Numbered from the stretch's first letter, positions 28,193-37,901 are shown. The stretch: DNA of 64,000 nucleotides from Chitinophagaceae bacterium UBA4407 (GCA_002390845.1 DGQT01000097.1:1-64000), one strand, 5' to 3'. The notes: generated from the letters alone by a model not told the origin. Made by a program: numbers and translations.

Positions 28193-29374
28193 ATGCTGTT
28201 GTACGACGAAGAAAAATTAAAAAAAGATATCAATGCTAATTGTGGACGGCCTTACCAGCAATGTTCTATCAGCGTTATGGATACCATTGCCGATCCGGAT
28301 ATTACATTTGATGAACAGGGGATTTGTAATTATTATTATGAGTATTTGGAGGCTGAAAAGAAAGAAGTTTTTAAAGGAGTGCAGGGTGAAATAAAACTTG
28401 CAGAAACAGTGCAGCAGATTAAGGATGCGGGTAAAGGACAAAAATACGATTGCATAACTGGAGTTAGCGGTGGAGTAGACAGCACCTACCTCGCATTAAC
28501 AGCAAAAAAACTTGGTTTGAGACCATTAATTGTACATTTTGATAATGGATGGAATTCTGAACTGGCTGTAAAAAATATTGAAAATATAGTATCGCGGCTG
28601 GAATTTGATCTTTATACTTTGGTTGTTGAATGGGAGGAGTTTAAAGATATTCAACTGGCTTTTATAAAAGCTTCGGTAGTAGATATTGAAACTATTACAG
28701 ACCACGCTATAATTGGAACGCTTTACAAACTAGCCGCAGAAAATAATATCAAATATATTTTAAGCGGTTCCAATATCGTAACAGAACAGGTTTTGCCATC
28801 GCACTGGATATGGAACAAAAGCGATGATGTGAACATTAAAGATATTCATAAAAAGTTTGGATCTGTTAATCTAAAAACTTACCCTTTTTTTTCATCAAAA
28901 GAGAAAGTTTATTATCAAAAGATTAAAAAAACAGAGACTATTTCTTTGCTTAATTATTTGCCTTATAACAAGAAAGAAGTTAAAAAAATAATTACTGAGG
29001 AACTGGGCTGGAGGGACTATGGCGGCAAACATTACGAATCGGTGTTTACAAGATTTTATCAAGGTTATATACTCCCTATTAAATTTGGAATAGATAAAAG
29101 AAAAGCTCATTTGTCAACCCTTATTTTTTCGGGGCAGATCACAAAAGAAGTTGCATTGCAGGAATTACAAGAACCTATCTATGATCCTATTCTGTTAATA
29201 GACGATATGGATTTTGTATTGAAAAAATTTAATCTAACTCCTGAAACTTTTAAAGCTTTAATACTGTTACCCAGAAAAGAACATAACGAATATGCATATA
29301 GGAAAGGTATTTTTTGGGAAGAATATCCGTTTCTGAAGCCAATTCAAAAAATAAGAAATATGTTGAGAGGTTAA
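28193..29374 (+). CDS. WbpG/PseA-like N-acetyl sugar amidotransferase
   Basis: This 393-residue enzyme has the PP-loop pyrophosphatase motif GVSGGVDSTYLAL (~88-100) and the family block VMDTIADPDITFDEQGICNY near the N-terminus. WbpG/PseA members activate the acetamido carbonyl with ATP and install ammonia from HisH/HisF2. In relatives the N-terminal block carries a four-cysteine zinc knuckle (CxxC...CxxC). Here each pair has lost its second cysteine (CSIS, CNYY), so the metal site looks degenerate (family pattern from memory). It follows the HisH/HisF2 pair after a 92-bp gap and completes the trio. Confidence 0.87.
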   Translation: MLLYDEEKLKKDINANCGRPYQQCSISVMDTIADPDITFDEQGICNYYYEYLEAEKKEVFKGVQGEIKLAETVQQIKDAGKGQKYDCITGVSGGVDSTYLALTAKKLGLRPLIVHFDNGWNSELAVKNIENIVSRLEFDLYTLVVEWEEFKDIQLAFIKASVVDIETITDHAIIGTLYKLAAENNIKYILSGSNIVTEQVLPSHWIWNKSDDVNIKDIHKKFGSVNLKTYPFFSSKEKVYYQKIKKTETISLLNYLPYNKKEVKKIITEELGWRDYGGKHYESVFTRFYQGYILPIKFGIDKRKAHLSTLIFSGQITKEVALQELQEPIYDPILLIDDMDFVLKKFNLTPETFKALILLPRKEHNEYAYRKGIFWEEYPFLKPIQKIRNMLRG

Positions 29375-29376
29375 AA

Positions 29377-30516
29377 ATGATGTCAATATTTAGAGACAAA
29401 CAAATTATTATTCTTTCACCTCAATCTTGGAATCATATACATGTTTCAAAGCATCATTATGCAAAAGAACTAGCAATTTTAAATAAAGTATATTTCATAT
29501 CAGCGCCTTTAACAAAATTCGGATGGAAATATAAATGGTACAGTCCTGAAAAAAATCCAAACCTAGAAGTGCTGGATTTTAAAATCCCTCTTGTTAACAG
29601 GATAAAATTTTACTGGCCTGCATTGTATCGAAAAATTGTTAAGCGCCGACTATTTACTATCCTTAAAGAGAGAGCCGGGTACGCTAATATATGTATTGAT
29701 TTTGGATGTTATGCTGAGTTTGATACACTTAAAAATTTCCCAGCGCATTTTAAAATTTTTTTCCCTGTAGATGATAAAAATTTTATTACCGGCGATGCCA
29801 GATGTGCTGATATGGTACTTTCTGTTTCAAAAAATATAACAGAAAAATTTCTTGTACAGAGAAAACAGTGTTTTTATATTAATCATGGGTTATCGAATGA
29901 GTTTTCTGAAGTGAGTAAAAAAATTTTAGCCACCCCTATATATATTCCTAATAAGCCGCTATGTTTTGGATATGCAGGTAATATTTTCAGCACCTATTTA
30001 GACTTTGATATTTTTGAAAAAATCATCAGGCAAAATGAGGATATTCGTTTTATACTTTATGGTGACACTAAGTTTAATGCTGAAAGCCCAGTGCATAAAA
30101 AATGGTATGCTTTTTTAAAACAATCGAAAAATGTCGAGCTAAAAGGAATACTAAAACCTATTGACCTTGCTAAAGCTTACACTGGACTAGATGGATTTGT
30201 GCTTTGCTATAAGCCAGATTATATTCACTATCATGGCGAAAATTCACATAAAATTCTTGAATACCTGAGTACAGGGAAAATCGTAATAAGTACGCATATT
30301 TCCATTTACGAGAAAAGCTTATTATTTTCTATGTCTCAACGTAACCATAACGAAGAACTCATAAATATTTTTTCCAATGTTATTCAAAAAATTGAAGCAT
30401 ATAATAGTGAAAATTTGATTAAACAGAGAATTGAGTTTGCACTTGACAATTCATATAAAAGACAGATTGACCGGATAGAAAAAATGATTTTAAAGATCTT
30501 AAGCAAACAGCCTTAA
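29377..30516 (+). CDS. Glycosyltransferase, GT-B type
   Basis: I start at the ATG at 29377, two bases after the preceding stop, with an AGAGG ribosome site at 29366-29370. An in-frame upstream start would overlap the WbpG-like gene by 60 bp. The ~380-residue product resembles GT4/GT1 proteins of cell-wall clusters: an N-terminal HVSKHHYAKELA block and a C-terminal domain with CFGYAGNIFSTYLDF, RFILYGDTKF and the EYLSTGKIVISTHI segment. It probably adds a sugar of the repeat unit; donor and linkage are unknown. Confidence 0.8.
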   Translation: MMSIFRDKQIIILSPQSWNHIHVSKHHYAKELAILNKVYFISAPLTKFGWKYKWYSPEKNPNLEVLDFKIPLVNRIKFYWPALYRKIVKRRLFTILKERAGYANICIDFGCYAEFDTLKNFPAHFKIFFPVDDKNFITGDARCADMVLSVSKNITEKFLVQRKQCFYINHGLSNEFSEVSKKILATPIYIPNKPLCFGYAGNIFSTYLDFDIFEKIIRQNEDIRFILYGDTKFNAESPVHKKWYAFLKQSKNVELKGILKPIDLAKAYTGLDGFVLCYKPDYIHYHGENSHKILEYLSTGKIVISTHISIYEKSLLFSMSQRNHNEELINIFSNVIQKIEAYNSENLIKQRIEFALDNSYKRQIDRIEKMILKILSKQP

Positions 30517-30568
30517 TAGCCTTATTAACGCAGGTATTCCAATTAATATATTAGCAAAAAAAAATATT

Positions 30569-31102
30569 ATGATGTCTTTTTGGAGAGGGGGATATTACTA
30601 TTTTTTAAACAGGTTTGTAATGAAAATACCTTTTCATAGTGTGAGACTTTTTTTTGTAAAACTGCACATTGGTAGGCTTGGCAGTGGCACCTCTATTTTA
30701 CTTTCTACTGAATTGAGGGTACTTGGCAATATTTTTATAGGTAGCCAAACAGTAATAAATAAAAATGTAATGCTTGATGGAAGGGGGGGGAAGTTGATTA
30801 TAGGAAATAATGTAGATATTGCCCAGGAAACAAATATATGGACTCTTGAACACGATGTACATGATGATTTTCACAGAAGTAAAGGAGCTAATGTAATAAT
30901 TGAAGATTATGCCTGGATTGCATCCCGGGTAACTATTTTACCTGGCGTTACAATAGGAAAAGGTGCAGTTGTAGCATGCTGCAGCGTAGTCACAAAGGAT
31001 GTTCCGGCAATGGCCATTGTGGCGGGTATTCCGGCGAAAATTATTGGAAAAAGAAAAAATAAGTTGCTATATACCTTGAAGCATAAACCTTGGTTTGAAT
31101 AA
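30569..31102 (+). CDS. Left-handed beta-helix O-acetyltransferase
   Basis: The 177-residue hexapeptide-repeat protein is of the WcaF/maltose-acetyltransferase-like type. It has hexad runs (e.g. GRLGSGTSILL, IGNNVDIAQ), the catalytic histidine region LEHDVHDDFH, and the C-terminal block VTILPGVTIGKGAVVACCSVVTKDVP with AIVAGIPAKIIGKR. It transfers acetyl from acetyl-CoA to a sugar hydroxyl in the cytoplasm. It stands between a glycosyltransferase and a methyltransferase and so is part of repeat-unit decoration. Two adjacent ATGs begin the frame; either can be the start. Confidence 0.9.
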   Translation: MMSFWRGGYYYFLNRFVMKIPFHSVRLFFVKLHIGRLGSGTSILLSTELRVLGNIFIGSQTVINKNVMLDGRGGKLIIGNNVDIAQETNIWTLEHDVHDDFHRSKGANVIIEDYAWIASRVTILPGVTIGKGAVVACCSVVTKDVPAMAIVAGIPAKIIGKRKNKLLYTLKHKPWFE

Positions 31103-31114
31103 AAAATTCATGGA

Positions 31115-31780
31115 ATGATTAAACTTAACCTTGGTTGTGGCTCTGTAAGACCAAACGGATGGATCAACACGGATTCATCTTTAAACGCCAGTATACAGAA
31201 AATCCCGGTCATTGGTAAACGCATCAGTAAGTTATTTAACCCTGTCGAATACAGTAATAATAACTTCAAGTATATGAATCTTAACAGGAAATGGCCGTAT
31301 GGCATTAATACTGTAGATGTAGTGTACGCGTCACATCTCTTCGAACACCTTACTTTAAATTCGGCAAATCTTTTTCTTGCAGAGGCTTACAGGTGTTTAA
31401 AACCTGGTGGAGCAATTCGTATAGTTGTTCCTGACCTTTACCAGATAGCAAAAAAATATATTGATGAATTTGAGGGTACCAACGAGTTAAAAGATACTAC
31501 TGCTTTCATTATGTGGGCGATAAATATGCATCGTGAAGGTCAGTACGGCAACTCAGGATTTTTCAAAAAAATAGCTCTTGAATATCAGGGATACCCACAC
31601 CAGCACAAATATATGTACGATATAAAAAGCCTTACTCTGAAGTTTAAGGAGTTTGGTTTTGTTGATATTATTTCACTGGAATATGGTATCAGTAAATATG
31701 TAAATGAAATAACTGATGTTGAGGGTACAAAAGAGGCTTATTTATCGGTTTATCTAGAAGCTTTGAAACCAGTCGAATAA
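31115..31780 (+). CDS. SAM-dependent methyltransferase
   Basis: The 221-residue class I methyltransferase begins with the SAM site LNLGCGSVRPNGWINTD (4-20) and has SHLFEHLT and the LKPGGAIRIVVPDL block (~95-108). This type (COG4627-like) is common in polysaccharide clusters. The acceptor is unknown, but a sugar or lipid-linked glycan is probable. It starts 12 bp after the acetyltransferase and ends 2 bp before a GT2 gene, so it is co-transcribed. Confidence 0.85.
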   Translation: MIKLNLGCGSVRPNGWINTDSSLNASIQKIPVIGKRISKLFNPVEYSNNNFKYMNLNRKWPYGINTVDVVYASHLFEHLTLNSANLFLAEAYRCLKPGGAIRIVVPDLYQIAKKYIDEFEGTNELKDTTAFIMWAINMHREGQYGNSGFFKKIALEYQGYPHQHKYMYDIKSLTLKFKEFGFVDIISLEYGISKYVNEITDVEGTKEAYLSVYLEALKPVE

Positions 31781-31782
31781 TT

Positions 31783-32832
31783 ATGGTACCAAGCAATCTG
31801 AAAATATCCATTTGCATACCACAGTATAACAGAATTAATTATTTACTCAGGAGTTTAAAAATTATAGAAGCGCAGCAATATCCGGATATTGAAATTGTTA
31901 TCAGTGATGATTGCTCAACTGATGATACGGAAGTGAAAATAAAAGAACTTGCATTGGGTTACCGGTATCCCATTATATATGATAAAAATCCAGTGAATTT
32001 TGGATATGACCGCAATTACAGGAAATGTATTGAAATGGCTTCCGGCAAATATGTTATTGTAATAGGCAATGATGATTCCTTATATGGTGATGACTGTATT
32101 GATTTGCTGGTTAATTTTTTAAAAGCGAATCAATATCCTGATATCGGCTTTTGTAATATGATTGAGGAGCGAACAGGCGGAACCTTAATACAAAGGGCAC
32201 AATCAACCGCAATTTTAGGCAATGGTGCCGAAGTAGCCTTGCATCATTATTCCTGTTTTAGTTTTGTTGGAGGTCTAATCTATAAACGCGAAACTTTTTT
32301 GAAGTATAATACTGCTGCATACGATGGTAGCATATATGCCCAGATGTATATGGGGGTTTTTATGATAGCAAAAGGAGTGACACTATTTAGTATAAATAAT
32401 CCATTGGTATTAAAAGATCTGTTAATGGATGGTGTATTTCGCAATTCCTATCGCGACAGGATAGCAAAAAAATGGAAAGAATATAAGGTGGTAGATGGCG
32501 GCTTGCCCTCTGTAATAAATGTTTTGATAAGTGCTCTGTCTGATGCGGGTGAAGCTACTCAAAAGCGAATAAAATACATATTCAGGCGAATTTATTCTGT
32601 GACTTACCCACATTGGATATTAGATTATAAAGAAAACGGGGCATTACCTGAAGCTTTTGGTTTAGTAGCAGGCATGAATCCCTTAAGGAATATTAACTAT
32701 AAAAAACTTAACCTGCATAATAGAATTTTGCTCTACATTTTATATATATCTGTTTCTTTTTTTGCATTGATCACTCCTATATTTATTTTCAAAAAACTTA
32801 AGACAAGGCTATACAGGTATTTTAAGAAATGA
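31783..32832 (+). CDS. GT2 family glycosyltransferase
   Basis: The 349-residue protein has an N-terminal GT-A domain (~6-230). Visible are the entry strand ISICIPQYNR, the donor-binding ISDDCSTDDTE and the metal-binding GNDDS in place of DXD (~96-100). The last ~50 residues hold a hydrophobic segment (LLYILYISVSFFALITPIFIF) that may anchor it to the inner membrane, followed by a basic tail. It adds a sugar with inversion to the growing unit; the donor is unknown. Its stop overlaps the next start by four bases. Confidence 0.88.
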   Translation: MVPSNLKISICIPQYNRINYLLRSLKIIEAQQYPDIEIVISDDCSTDDTEVKIKELALGYRYPIIYDKNPVNFGYDRNYRKCIEMASGKYVIVIGNDDSLYGDDCIDLLVNFLKANQYPDIGFCNMIEERTGGTLIQRAQSTAILGNGAEVALHHYSCFSFVGGLIYKRETFLKYNTAAYDGSIYAQMYMGVFMIAKGVTLFSINNPLVLKDLLMDGVFRNSYRDRIAKKWKEYKVVDGGLPSVINVLISALSDAGEATQKRIKYIFRRIYSVTYPHWILDYKENGALPEAFGLVAGMNPLRNINYKKLNLHNRILLYILYISVSFFALITPIFIFKKLKTRLYRYFKK

Positions 32833-33875
32833 GAATATTAATAGTTGGCTCGTTAAGTAATTATGCCATAGAAAGGTTTTTTCTAAAACACCTGAATTCA
32901 GGCATTGATGATAATACTGAATGCAAGGTATTTGCAGCACAGGATTTATTCCTTAATTATTACAATAAACAGCTACTTAACAAAGTTATTTTCAGGCTTG
33001 GTTATAAAAAGATTTATGATAAAATAAATACCCAGTTAAAAAAGGAGATTGAGTTATACAAGCCTGATATTATTTGGATTTTTAAAGGAATGGAAATTTA
33101 TCCTGAAACTTTAAAGTGGGCAAAAAATAAAAATACTAAGCTCGTTAATTATAATCCGGATAATCCATTTCTTTTCTCAGGAAAAGGTAGCGGCAATTCA
33201 AATATTACAAAGTCAATACGATTATATGACCTGCATTTAACTTATAGTTCGGAAGTTAAAGTTGAAATAGAAAGTAAATACTCTATTCCTGTCGCCATTT
33301 TGCCTTTTGGTTTTGAAGTAGGTGAGGACATTTATGAGAGATGCAGGAGCATGAAAGAAATAAAAAAGCTTTGCTTTGTGGGCAATCCAGATAAATATCG
33401 GGCTGATTTTTTAGTAAACCTTGCAGGGCATGACATCAGTATTGATGTTTATGGAAATAATTGGTCAAAATTTATCGATCATCCCAATATAAAAGTTCAC
33501 GGTATGGTAACCGGAGTAGATTTCTGGTTCACACTATATAAGTATCGTATACAGCTTAATTTGATGCGGCCACATAACCTACACACACATAATATGAGAA
33601 GTTTTGAGATACCGGGAGTGGGAGGTATTCAATTGGCACCAGACACATATGACCATAAAACATATTTTGATCCCGATAAAGAAATATTTATTTATCAAAA
33701 TTTATCTACATGTGTTGAACAAATAAATAAAATTTTATTATTGACCGAAAGTGAAGCAAATCAAAGACGCGAATATGCGAGATATCGTTCAATGCAATCC
33801 GGTTATTCCTATAAAAGCAGGACTGAGCAGGCATTAAAAGAAATAAAATCTGTGTGTGAATATGGGAATGGGTAA
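32829..33875 (+). CDS. CgeB-like glycosyltransferase
   Basis: The 348-residue protein is of the CgeB/'glycosyl transferases group 1' type. Features are ELYKPDIIWIFKGMEIYPETLKWAK, VNYNPDNPF, KLCFVGNPDKYRADFL and the C-terminal RSFEIPGVGGIQLAPDTYDHKTYFD block that binds the donor. It lies between two other glycosyltransferases, with 4-bp and 20-bp overlaps, so tight coupling is likely. Donor and acceptor are unknown. Confidence 0.82.
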   Translation: MRILIVGSLSNYAIERFFLKHLNSGIDDNTECKVFAAQDLFLNYYNKQLLNKVIFRLGYKKIYDKINTQLKKEIELYKPDIIWIFKGMEIYPETLKWAKNKNTKLVNYNPDNPFLFSGKGSGNSNITKSIRLYDLHLTYSSEVKVEIESKYSIPVAILPFGFEVGEDIYERCRSMKEIKKLCFVGNPDKYRADFLVNLAGHDISIDVYGNNWSKFIDHPNIKVHGMVTGVDFWFTLYKYRIQLNLMRPHNLHTHNMRSFEIPGVGGIQLAPDTYDHKTYFDPDKEIFIYQNLSTCVEQINKILLLTESEANQRREYARYRSMQSGYSYKSRTEQALKEIKSVCEYGNG

Positions 33876-35034
33876 GAATTTGCTCATAAGCATTTACAGC
33901 CATCCTGAAATGTACCCGCCAACCTTATATGCAATACATGAGTTATCAGCCATTTACAAAAGAGTTATTGTACTTCACAGAACATCCTTTAGAGGCAACT
34001 GGGAATATCCTGCGAATGTTATCCTTATCTCACATGGCAAACCAATGAGCATAAGACAGCAGGAACAATTGTCTGTATTTAATAAAATAATGGTATTCAC
34101 TGGATTTACTTTTAAAAAATTACAACTGATTTTTAAACATAATCCGAGTACAATATTATTATATGATTCATTCTCATTGCTTTCCTTTCATTCTATAAAG
34201 TTACTTTTAAAGAAAAGAATCGTTTGGTATCACAGTCATGATATACCGGAATTAAATTCTGTACGAAAATATTCTATTGCATGGTTTTCATTCAGGGTTG
34301 AAAAAAAAGCGTTCCGGTACATTGATATATTTACATTACCAGCCATCGAGCGTCTTCAACATTTTCCCTTAGATAACTTTACCGGCCAATACTTTGTAGT
34401 ACCCAATTACCCATTGCTTAAATTTTATAAACGATATTTCATACCAAAGAATATTCAGGGTGTTATACGCATTATTTTCCAGGGACATATTAGCGAATTG
34501 CATGGAATTGAAGAGATCATTTGCCTGCTGCCCGCCAAAGTCTACGGTAATGATTTGTATCTGATTCTTAAAGGACCATGCAGAGAGGAATATCGGAATA
34601 ATATTTTGAAAAAAGCTGCTGAATTGGGTGTGCTTAATAAAATAGAATTTAAAGGAATTACACCTTACTCAGAAATACCCATTATTTGTTCCTCCTGCCA
34701 TATTGGTATTGGCATTCATGCCAAGAACGACCTGATGAATGCCTCACTTGGTAGTGCTTCTAATAAATTGTATGAGTATGCAGCAGTTGGCTTGCCTGTT
34801 TTGTATTATAAAAATGAACACTTTACAAGTTATCTGTCAAAATACAAATGGGCTTTTGCAACTACTCTCTCAGCAACATCAATATTACTGCAAATTGAAA
34901 GTATAGTTAAGCAATATAAAGACATATCAATTGCGGCAAACAATGATTTTTTGAATGATCTTAATTTTGAGAAACATTTTAATAAAGTATTACAAATTGT
35001 CTTAGACAAGCTGAGTAGTAACCGATCTTCTTAA
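33856..35034 (+). CDS. GT4-like glycosyltransferase
   Basis: The 392-residue GT-B protein has an N-terminal domain with WYHSHDIPELNSVRKYSIAW and a C-terminal donor domain with IRIIFQGHISELHGIEEII, LILKGPCREEY, FKGITPYSEIP and SNKLYEYAAVGLPVLYY. It starts inside the previous gene (20-bp overlap). An alternative start six bases downstream is possible. It probably adds another residue of the repeat unit. No domain distinguishes its donor. Confidence 0.83.
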   Translation: MNMGMGKNLLISIYSHPEMYPPTLYAIHELSAIYKRVIVLHRTSFRGNWEYPANVILISHGKPMSIRQQEQLSVFNKIMVFTGFTFKKLQLIFKHNPSTILLYDSFSLLSFHSIKLLLKKRIVWYHSHDIPELNSVRKYSIAWFSFRVEKKAFRYIDIFTLPAIERLQHFPLDNFTGQYFVVPNYPLLKFYKRYFIPKNIQGVIRIIFQGHISELHGIEEIICLLPAKVYGNDLYLILKGPCREEYRNNILKKAAELGVLNKIEFKGITPYSEIPIICSSCHIGIGIHAKNDLMNASLGSASNKLYEYAAVGLPVLYYKNEHFTSYLSKYKWAFATTLSATSILLQIESIVKQYKDISIAANNDFLNDLNFEKHFNKVLQIVLDKLSSNRSS

Positions 35035-35082
35035 AGTATTAAGTACAATCATTATTACATATTTATTATTCAAGAAAAATAA

Positions 35083-36468
35083 GTGAATTCATTACTCAAA
35101 ATGAAATTTAACTGGCTGCTCTTTATTGGCATCGCAGTATTGTTAAAAATATTACTGCCTGGTATAAGCTGGTATTCCTATTTAGCTATCTTAATATCTC
35201 TGCAACAGTTTATCCTGTTGTTTAATGCAGTAGATTTTATTGTTCCAATCCGTTATTTGTTTGGTGCTTTTATGTGTTTGCAATTTTTTATTGGACCGAT
35301 GCTTGCATATAATGGGCTTGATCAATACCAGTTTATCGGGTATCAGATGCGTATACCCGAAGCTGAGTATTTTTCTTATGCAATACCCGCTGTATGTGCT
35401 TTTATCATTGGGTTGCACATCAGTTCGCGTAAATCAAAAGGCGAGATCTTAAACGAAAAAGCAATTTTAGATTTTGTAAACCAATATCCTCAATTGCCTT
35501 TTGTATTTATTGCAATTGGTTTTTTCTCAAGCATTTTATCGGGTTTGTTTTCATCAGAACTGGCATTTGTTTTTGTTTTACTCGGTGGTTTTAAGTTTAT
35601 CGGTCTGTTTATGATCATTCTGGGCGAAAAAAAATTGAAGATATTGCCTGTTATCGTCGTAGTAGGTTCCATTATATCCTCGTCTTTGTCATCCGGCATG
35701 TTTCACGATCTGCTAACCTGGATCATCTTTACACTTGCAATACTGGCAGTTAAATACAAACCCAGGTTAACAGTAAAATTAACCGGCACTGTTATGTTTA
35801 TATTGCTGGCAGTTTTAATACAACAAACAAAAGGGTATTACAGGGAAAGGATATGGGAAGAGGGTTCTGCCGGTAACCTGTCAACACTGGCCAATGTATA
35901 TGAAAACAATACCAATTTATTTTCATTAGAAAACCTTGCAGCAAACAGTGTTCGCATCAACCAGGGCTTTATTCTTACCAATATTATGACAACGGTGCCC
36001 AGCCAGGTTCCTTTTTCCAATGGTGCAGAACTGAAGCAAATAGCTGAGTCGGCCATATTGCCGAGAATTCTTGCCCCCAATAAATTAAATGCAGGAGACA
36101 GGGAATTATTCACTAAATATTCGGGCATTCAAATAGATAGTGGAACTTCAATGGCGCTGAGTTCTTTGGGCGATGCATACCTTAATTTTGGAACATTCGG
36201 CGGTTGTATATTTATGTTTTTCCTGGGACTTTTGTACAGTGAAGTATTAAAAGCGCTGAACAGAAAGTCAGCAAAGTTTCCATTAATACTGTTGTTCACG
36301 CCGCTTATATTCTATTACCCCATACGTCCAGACTGCGAACTGCAAACAATCCTGGGCCATTTGGTTAAGTCTTGTTTTTTAGTCTATGTATTATTTACTT
36401 TCAGAAAAGATATATTCCGGATCAATAGTACAGTTATGCGGACACCCGAAAAATTTGTGCAAGTGTAA
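35083..36468 (+). CDS. Wzy-like polysaccharide polymerase
   Basis: The protein is 461 residues if it starts at GTG 35083, or 455 from ATG 35101; the sequence does not decide. It has about ten or eleven membrane segments and a large loop between residues ~255 and 370. The loop includes NQGFILTNIMTTVPSQVPFSNG and SALGDAY-like SSLGDAYLNFGTFGG, typical of O-antigen polymerase-type proteins. It should join repeat units at the outer face of the inner membrane. I recall Wzy-like proteins linked with XrtY exosortases in Bacteroidota, and this could be one, since such an enzyme is encoded 4.5 kb downstream. It ends the repeat-free block. Confidence 0.82.
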   Translation: MNSLLKMKFNWLLFIGIAVLLKILLPGISWYSYLAILISLQQFILLFNAVDFIVPIRYLFGAFMCLQFFIGPMLAYNGLDQYQFIGYQMRIPEAEYFSYAIPAVCAFIIGLHISSRKSKGEILNEKAILDFVNQYPQLPFVFIAIGFFSSILSGLFSSELAFVFVLLGGFKFIGLFMIILGEKKLKILPVIVVVGSIISSSLSSGMFHDLLTWIIFTLAILAVKYKPRLTVKLTGTVMFILLAVLIQQTKGYYRERIWEEGSAGNLSTLANVYENNTNLFSLENLAANSVRINQGFILTNIMTTVPSQVPFSNGAELKQIAESAILPRILAPNKLNAGDRELFTKYSGIQIDSGTSMALSSLGDAYLNFGTFGGCIFMFFLGLLYSEVLKALNRKSAKFPLILLFTPLIFYYPIRPDCELQTILGHLVKSCFLVYVLFTFRKDIFRINSTVMRTPEKFVQV

Positions 36469-36494
36469 TGCTAACCGCATTATGTAGCAACATA

Positions 36495-36590
36495 GTTCAT
36501 CAGCACAAGAGTGCCCCGAAACAAGTTCGGGATAAACTGTGCAAGAGTGCCATATAGTAGTAATGCAGACCGGTACAAAAAAATGGTTCG
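36495..36590 (+). repeat. Rearranged GCGACGC element with inserted palindrome, copy 14
   Basis: CAAGAGTGCC occurs twice (36506-36515 and 36543-36552) around a palindrome CCCGAA-ACAAG-TTCGGG at 36515-36531. The 3' half is intact: ATAGTAGTAATGCAGACCGG, then TACAAAAAAA. It looks like an element broken by a small palindromic insertion. Confidence 0.6.
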
Positions 36591-36633
36591 ATAATTAGAA
36601 TAATGCATTCCTAATTTTGTTATGTACTTCATT

Positions 36634-36733
36634 TTTATTTTTTGATACCAGCAGTAAAACCCTGTGGCAGCATATTTGCGTCGCAATCCTTTCATCGCCT
36701 TAATATCTGTTCAGCTTTTACCGATGCGAAAGT
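36634..36733 (-). repeat. GCGACGC element, copy 15 (long left arm)
   Basis: Box 1 TTTGCGTCGCAA is at 36675-36686. The left arm on minus includes CTTTCGCATCGGTAAAAGCT, showing the element can extend beyond 95 bp. It sits just before a glycosyltransferase gene. Confidence 0.8.
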
Positions 36734-36755
36734 TCACGATGCAACATTATAATTA

Positions 36756-37901
36756 ATGAGCGAAAAAAAGAGGATTTTAATACTGGTCGACTGGTTTTAT
36801 CCCGGTTACAAAGCGGGTGGGCCAATTCAGTCTTGTGTTAATATTTGCCTTGCTTTAAAAGACCGGTACGACATAAAAGTAATTACAACCGATACAGATT
36901 TTGATGAAAAGGAGCCTTACCAAAATATCAGATCTAATGAATGGGTAAGTAGCCTGGATGAAAAAATTGCTGTTTATTATTTTGAAAAAAAAAGCCTTAC
37001 GGCGGGTGCATTAAAAAAACTGGTTCAGCAAACTGAAACTGACTATATATATCTGAATCACATGTTCTCCCCGCTCTTTGTAATTTACCCGGTTTGGCTC
37101 AGGTTTCTTGGTAAAATAAAAGCTCAGTTGGTGTTGTGCCCAAGAGGCGGATTGTATGCTAATTCACTTGCAGTAAAACCTTTCAAGAAAAAAATATTTA
37201 TCAATGTATTCCGGTGGCTGGGGCTGCACAAGCTGGTTGTTTTTCATGCAACCAATGAAAGGGAAAAAGATGCAATCACTCATTTTTTTCCGGGTAGCCT
37301 TGTTCAGATTGCGAATAACCTGGTAAAAATGAATCAACCTGCACCCGCTTTTATTTCAAAAGAAAAGGGCGTTTTGAAATGCATATATATATCCAGGATA
37401 TTGCCTTTAAAAAATCTGTTATACCTGCTGCAGATTTTGCAGAATGTAAATAATAAAATTGGATTAACGATTATTGGTCCTGTTGAAAATGAGGCTTACT
37501 GGGAATTATGCCAACAAACCATTCGTAAGTTGCCTGACAACATATCCGTTACTTATAAAGGCCCTGTACACAACGATATGCTGGTTCCGGTATTACAAGA
37601 ACACCATCTTTTTATATTGCCAACATCTGGTGAGAATTTTGGCCATTCTATATTTGAAGCTTTTCTGTCAGGCATTCCTGTATTAATCAGTGACCAGACG
37701 CCATGGAAAAATCTTAATGCTGATAAAGTTGGATGGGATCTGCCTCTAGATGATACTACTAAATTTCAAAACGCTATTGAAACTGCTGCTGGGTGGAGCC
37801 AGGAAACATTTAATGAATGGGCTAAAGCAGCATGGCAGTATGCAGCAAAATATATTAATAACCCTCAGCTAATTGAACAATATGCTTTGTTATTTCCATA
37901 A
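36756..37901 (+). CDS. GT4-type glycosyltransferase
   Basis: The 381-residue GT-B enzyme opens with RILILVDWFYPGYKAGGPIQS, where the GGP loop contacts the acceptor. It has LCPRGGLYANSLAVKPFKKK mid-protein, and the donor domain has YISRILPLKNLLYLL, LTIIGPVEN and LPTSGENFGHSIFEAFLSGIPVLISD. It belongs to the XYPxGGP-type group common in exopolysaccharide loci. It is flanked on both sides by GCGACGC elements and so stands as a single-gene unit, unlike the dense block before it. The donor is unknown. Confidence 0.9.
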   Translation: MSEKKRILILVDWFYPGYKAGGPIQSCVNICLALKDRYDIKVITTDTDFDEKEPYQNIRSNEWVSSLDEKIAVYYFEKKSLTAGALKKLVQQTETDYIYLNHMFSPLFVIYPVWLRFLGKIKAQLVLCPRGGLYANSLAVKPFKKKIFINVFRWLGLHKLVVFHATNEREKDAITHFFPGSLVQIANNLVKMNQPAPAFISKEKGVLKCIYISRILPLKNLLYLLQILQNVNNKIGLTIIGPVENEAYWELCQQTIRKLPDNISVTYKGPVHNDMLVPVLQEHHLFILPTSGENFGHSIFEAFLSGIPVLISDQTPWKNLNADKVGWDLPLDDTTKFQNAIETAAGWSQETFNEWAKAAWQYAAKYINNPQLIEQYALLFP

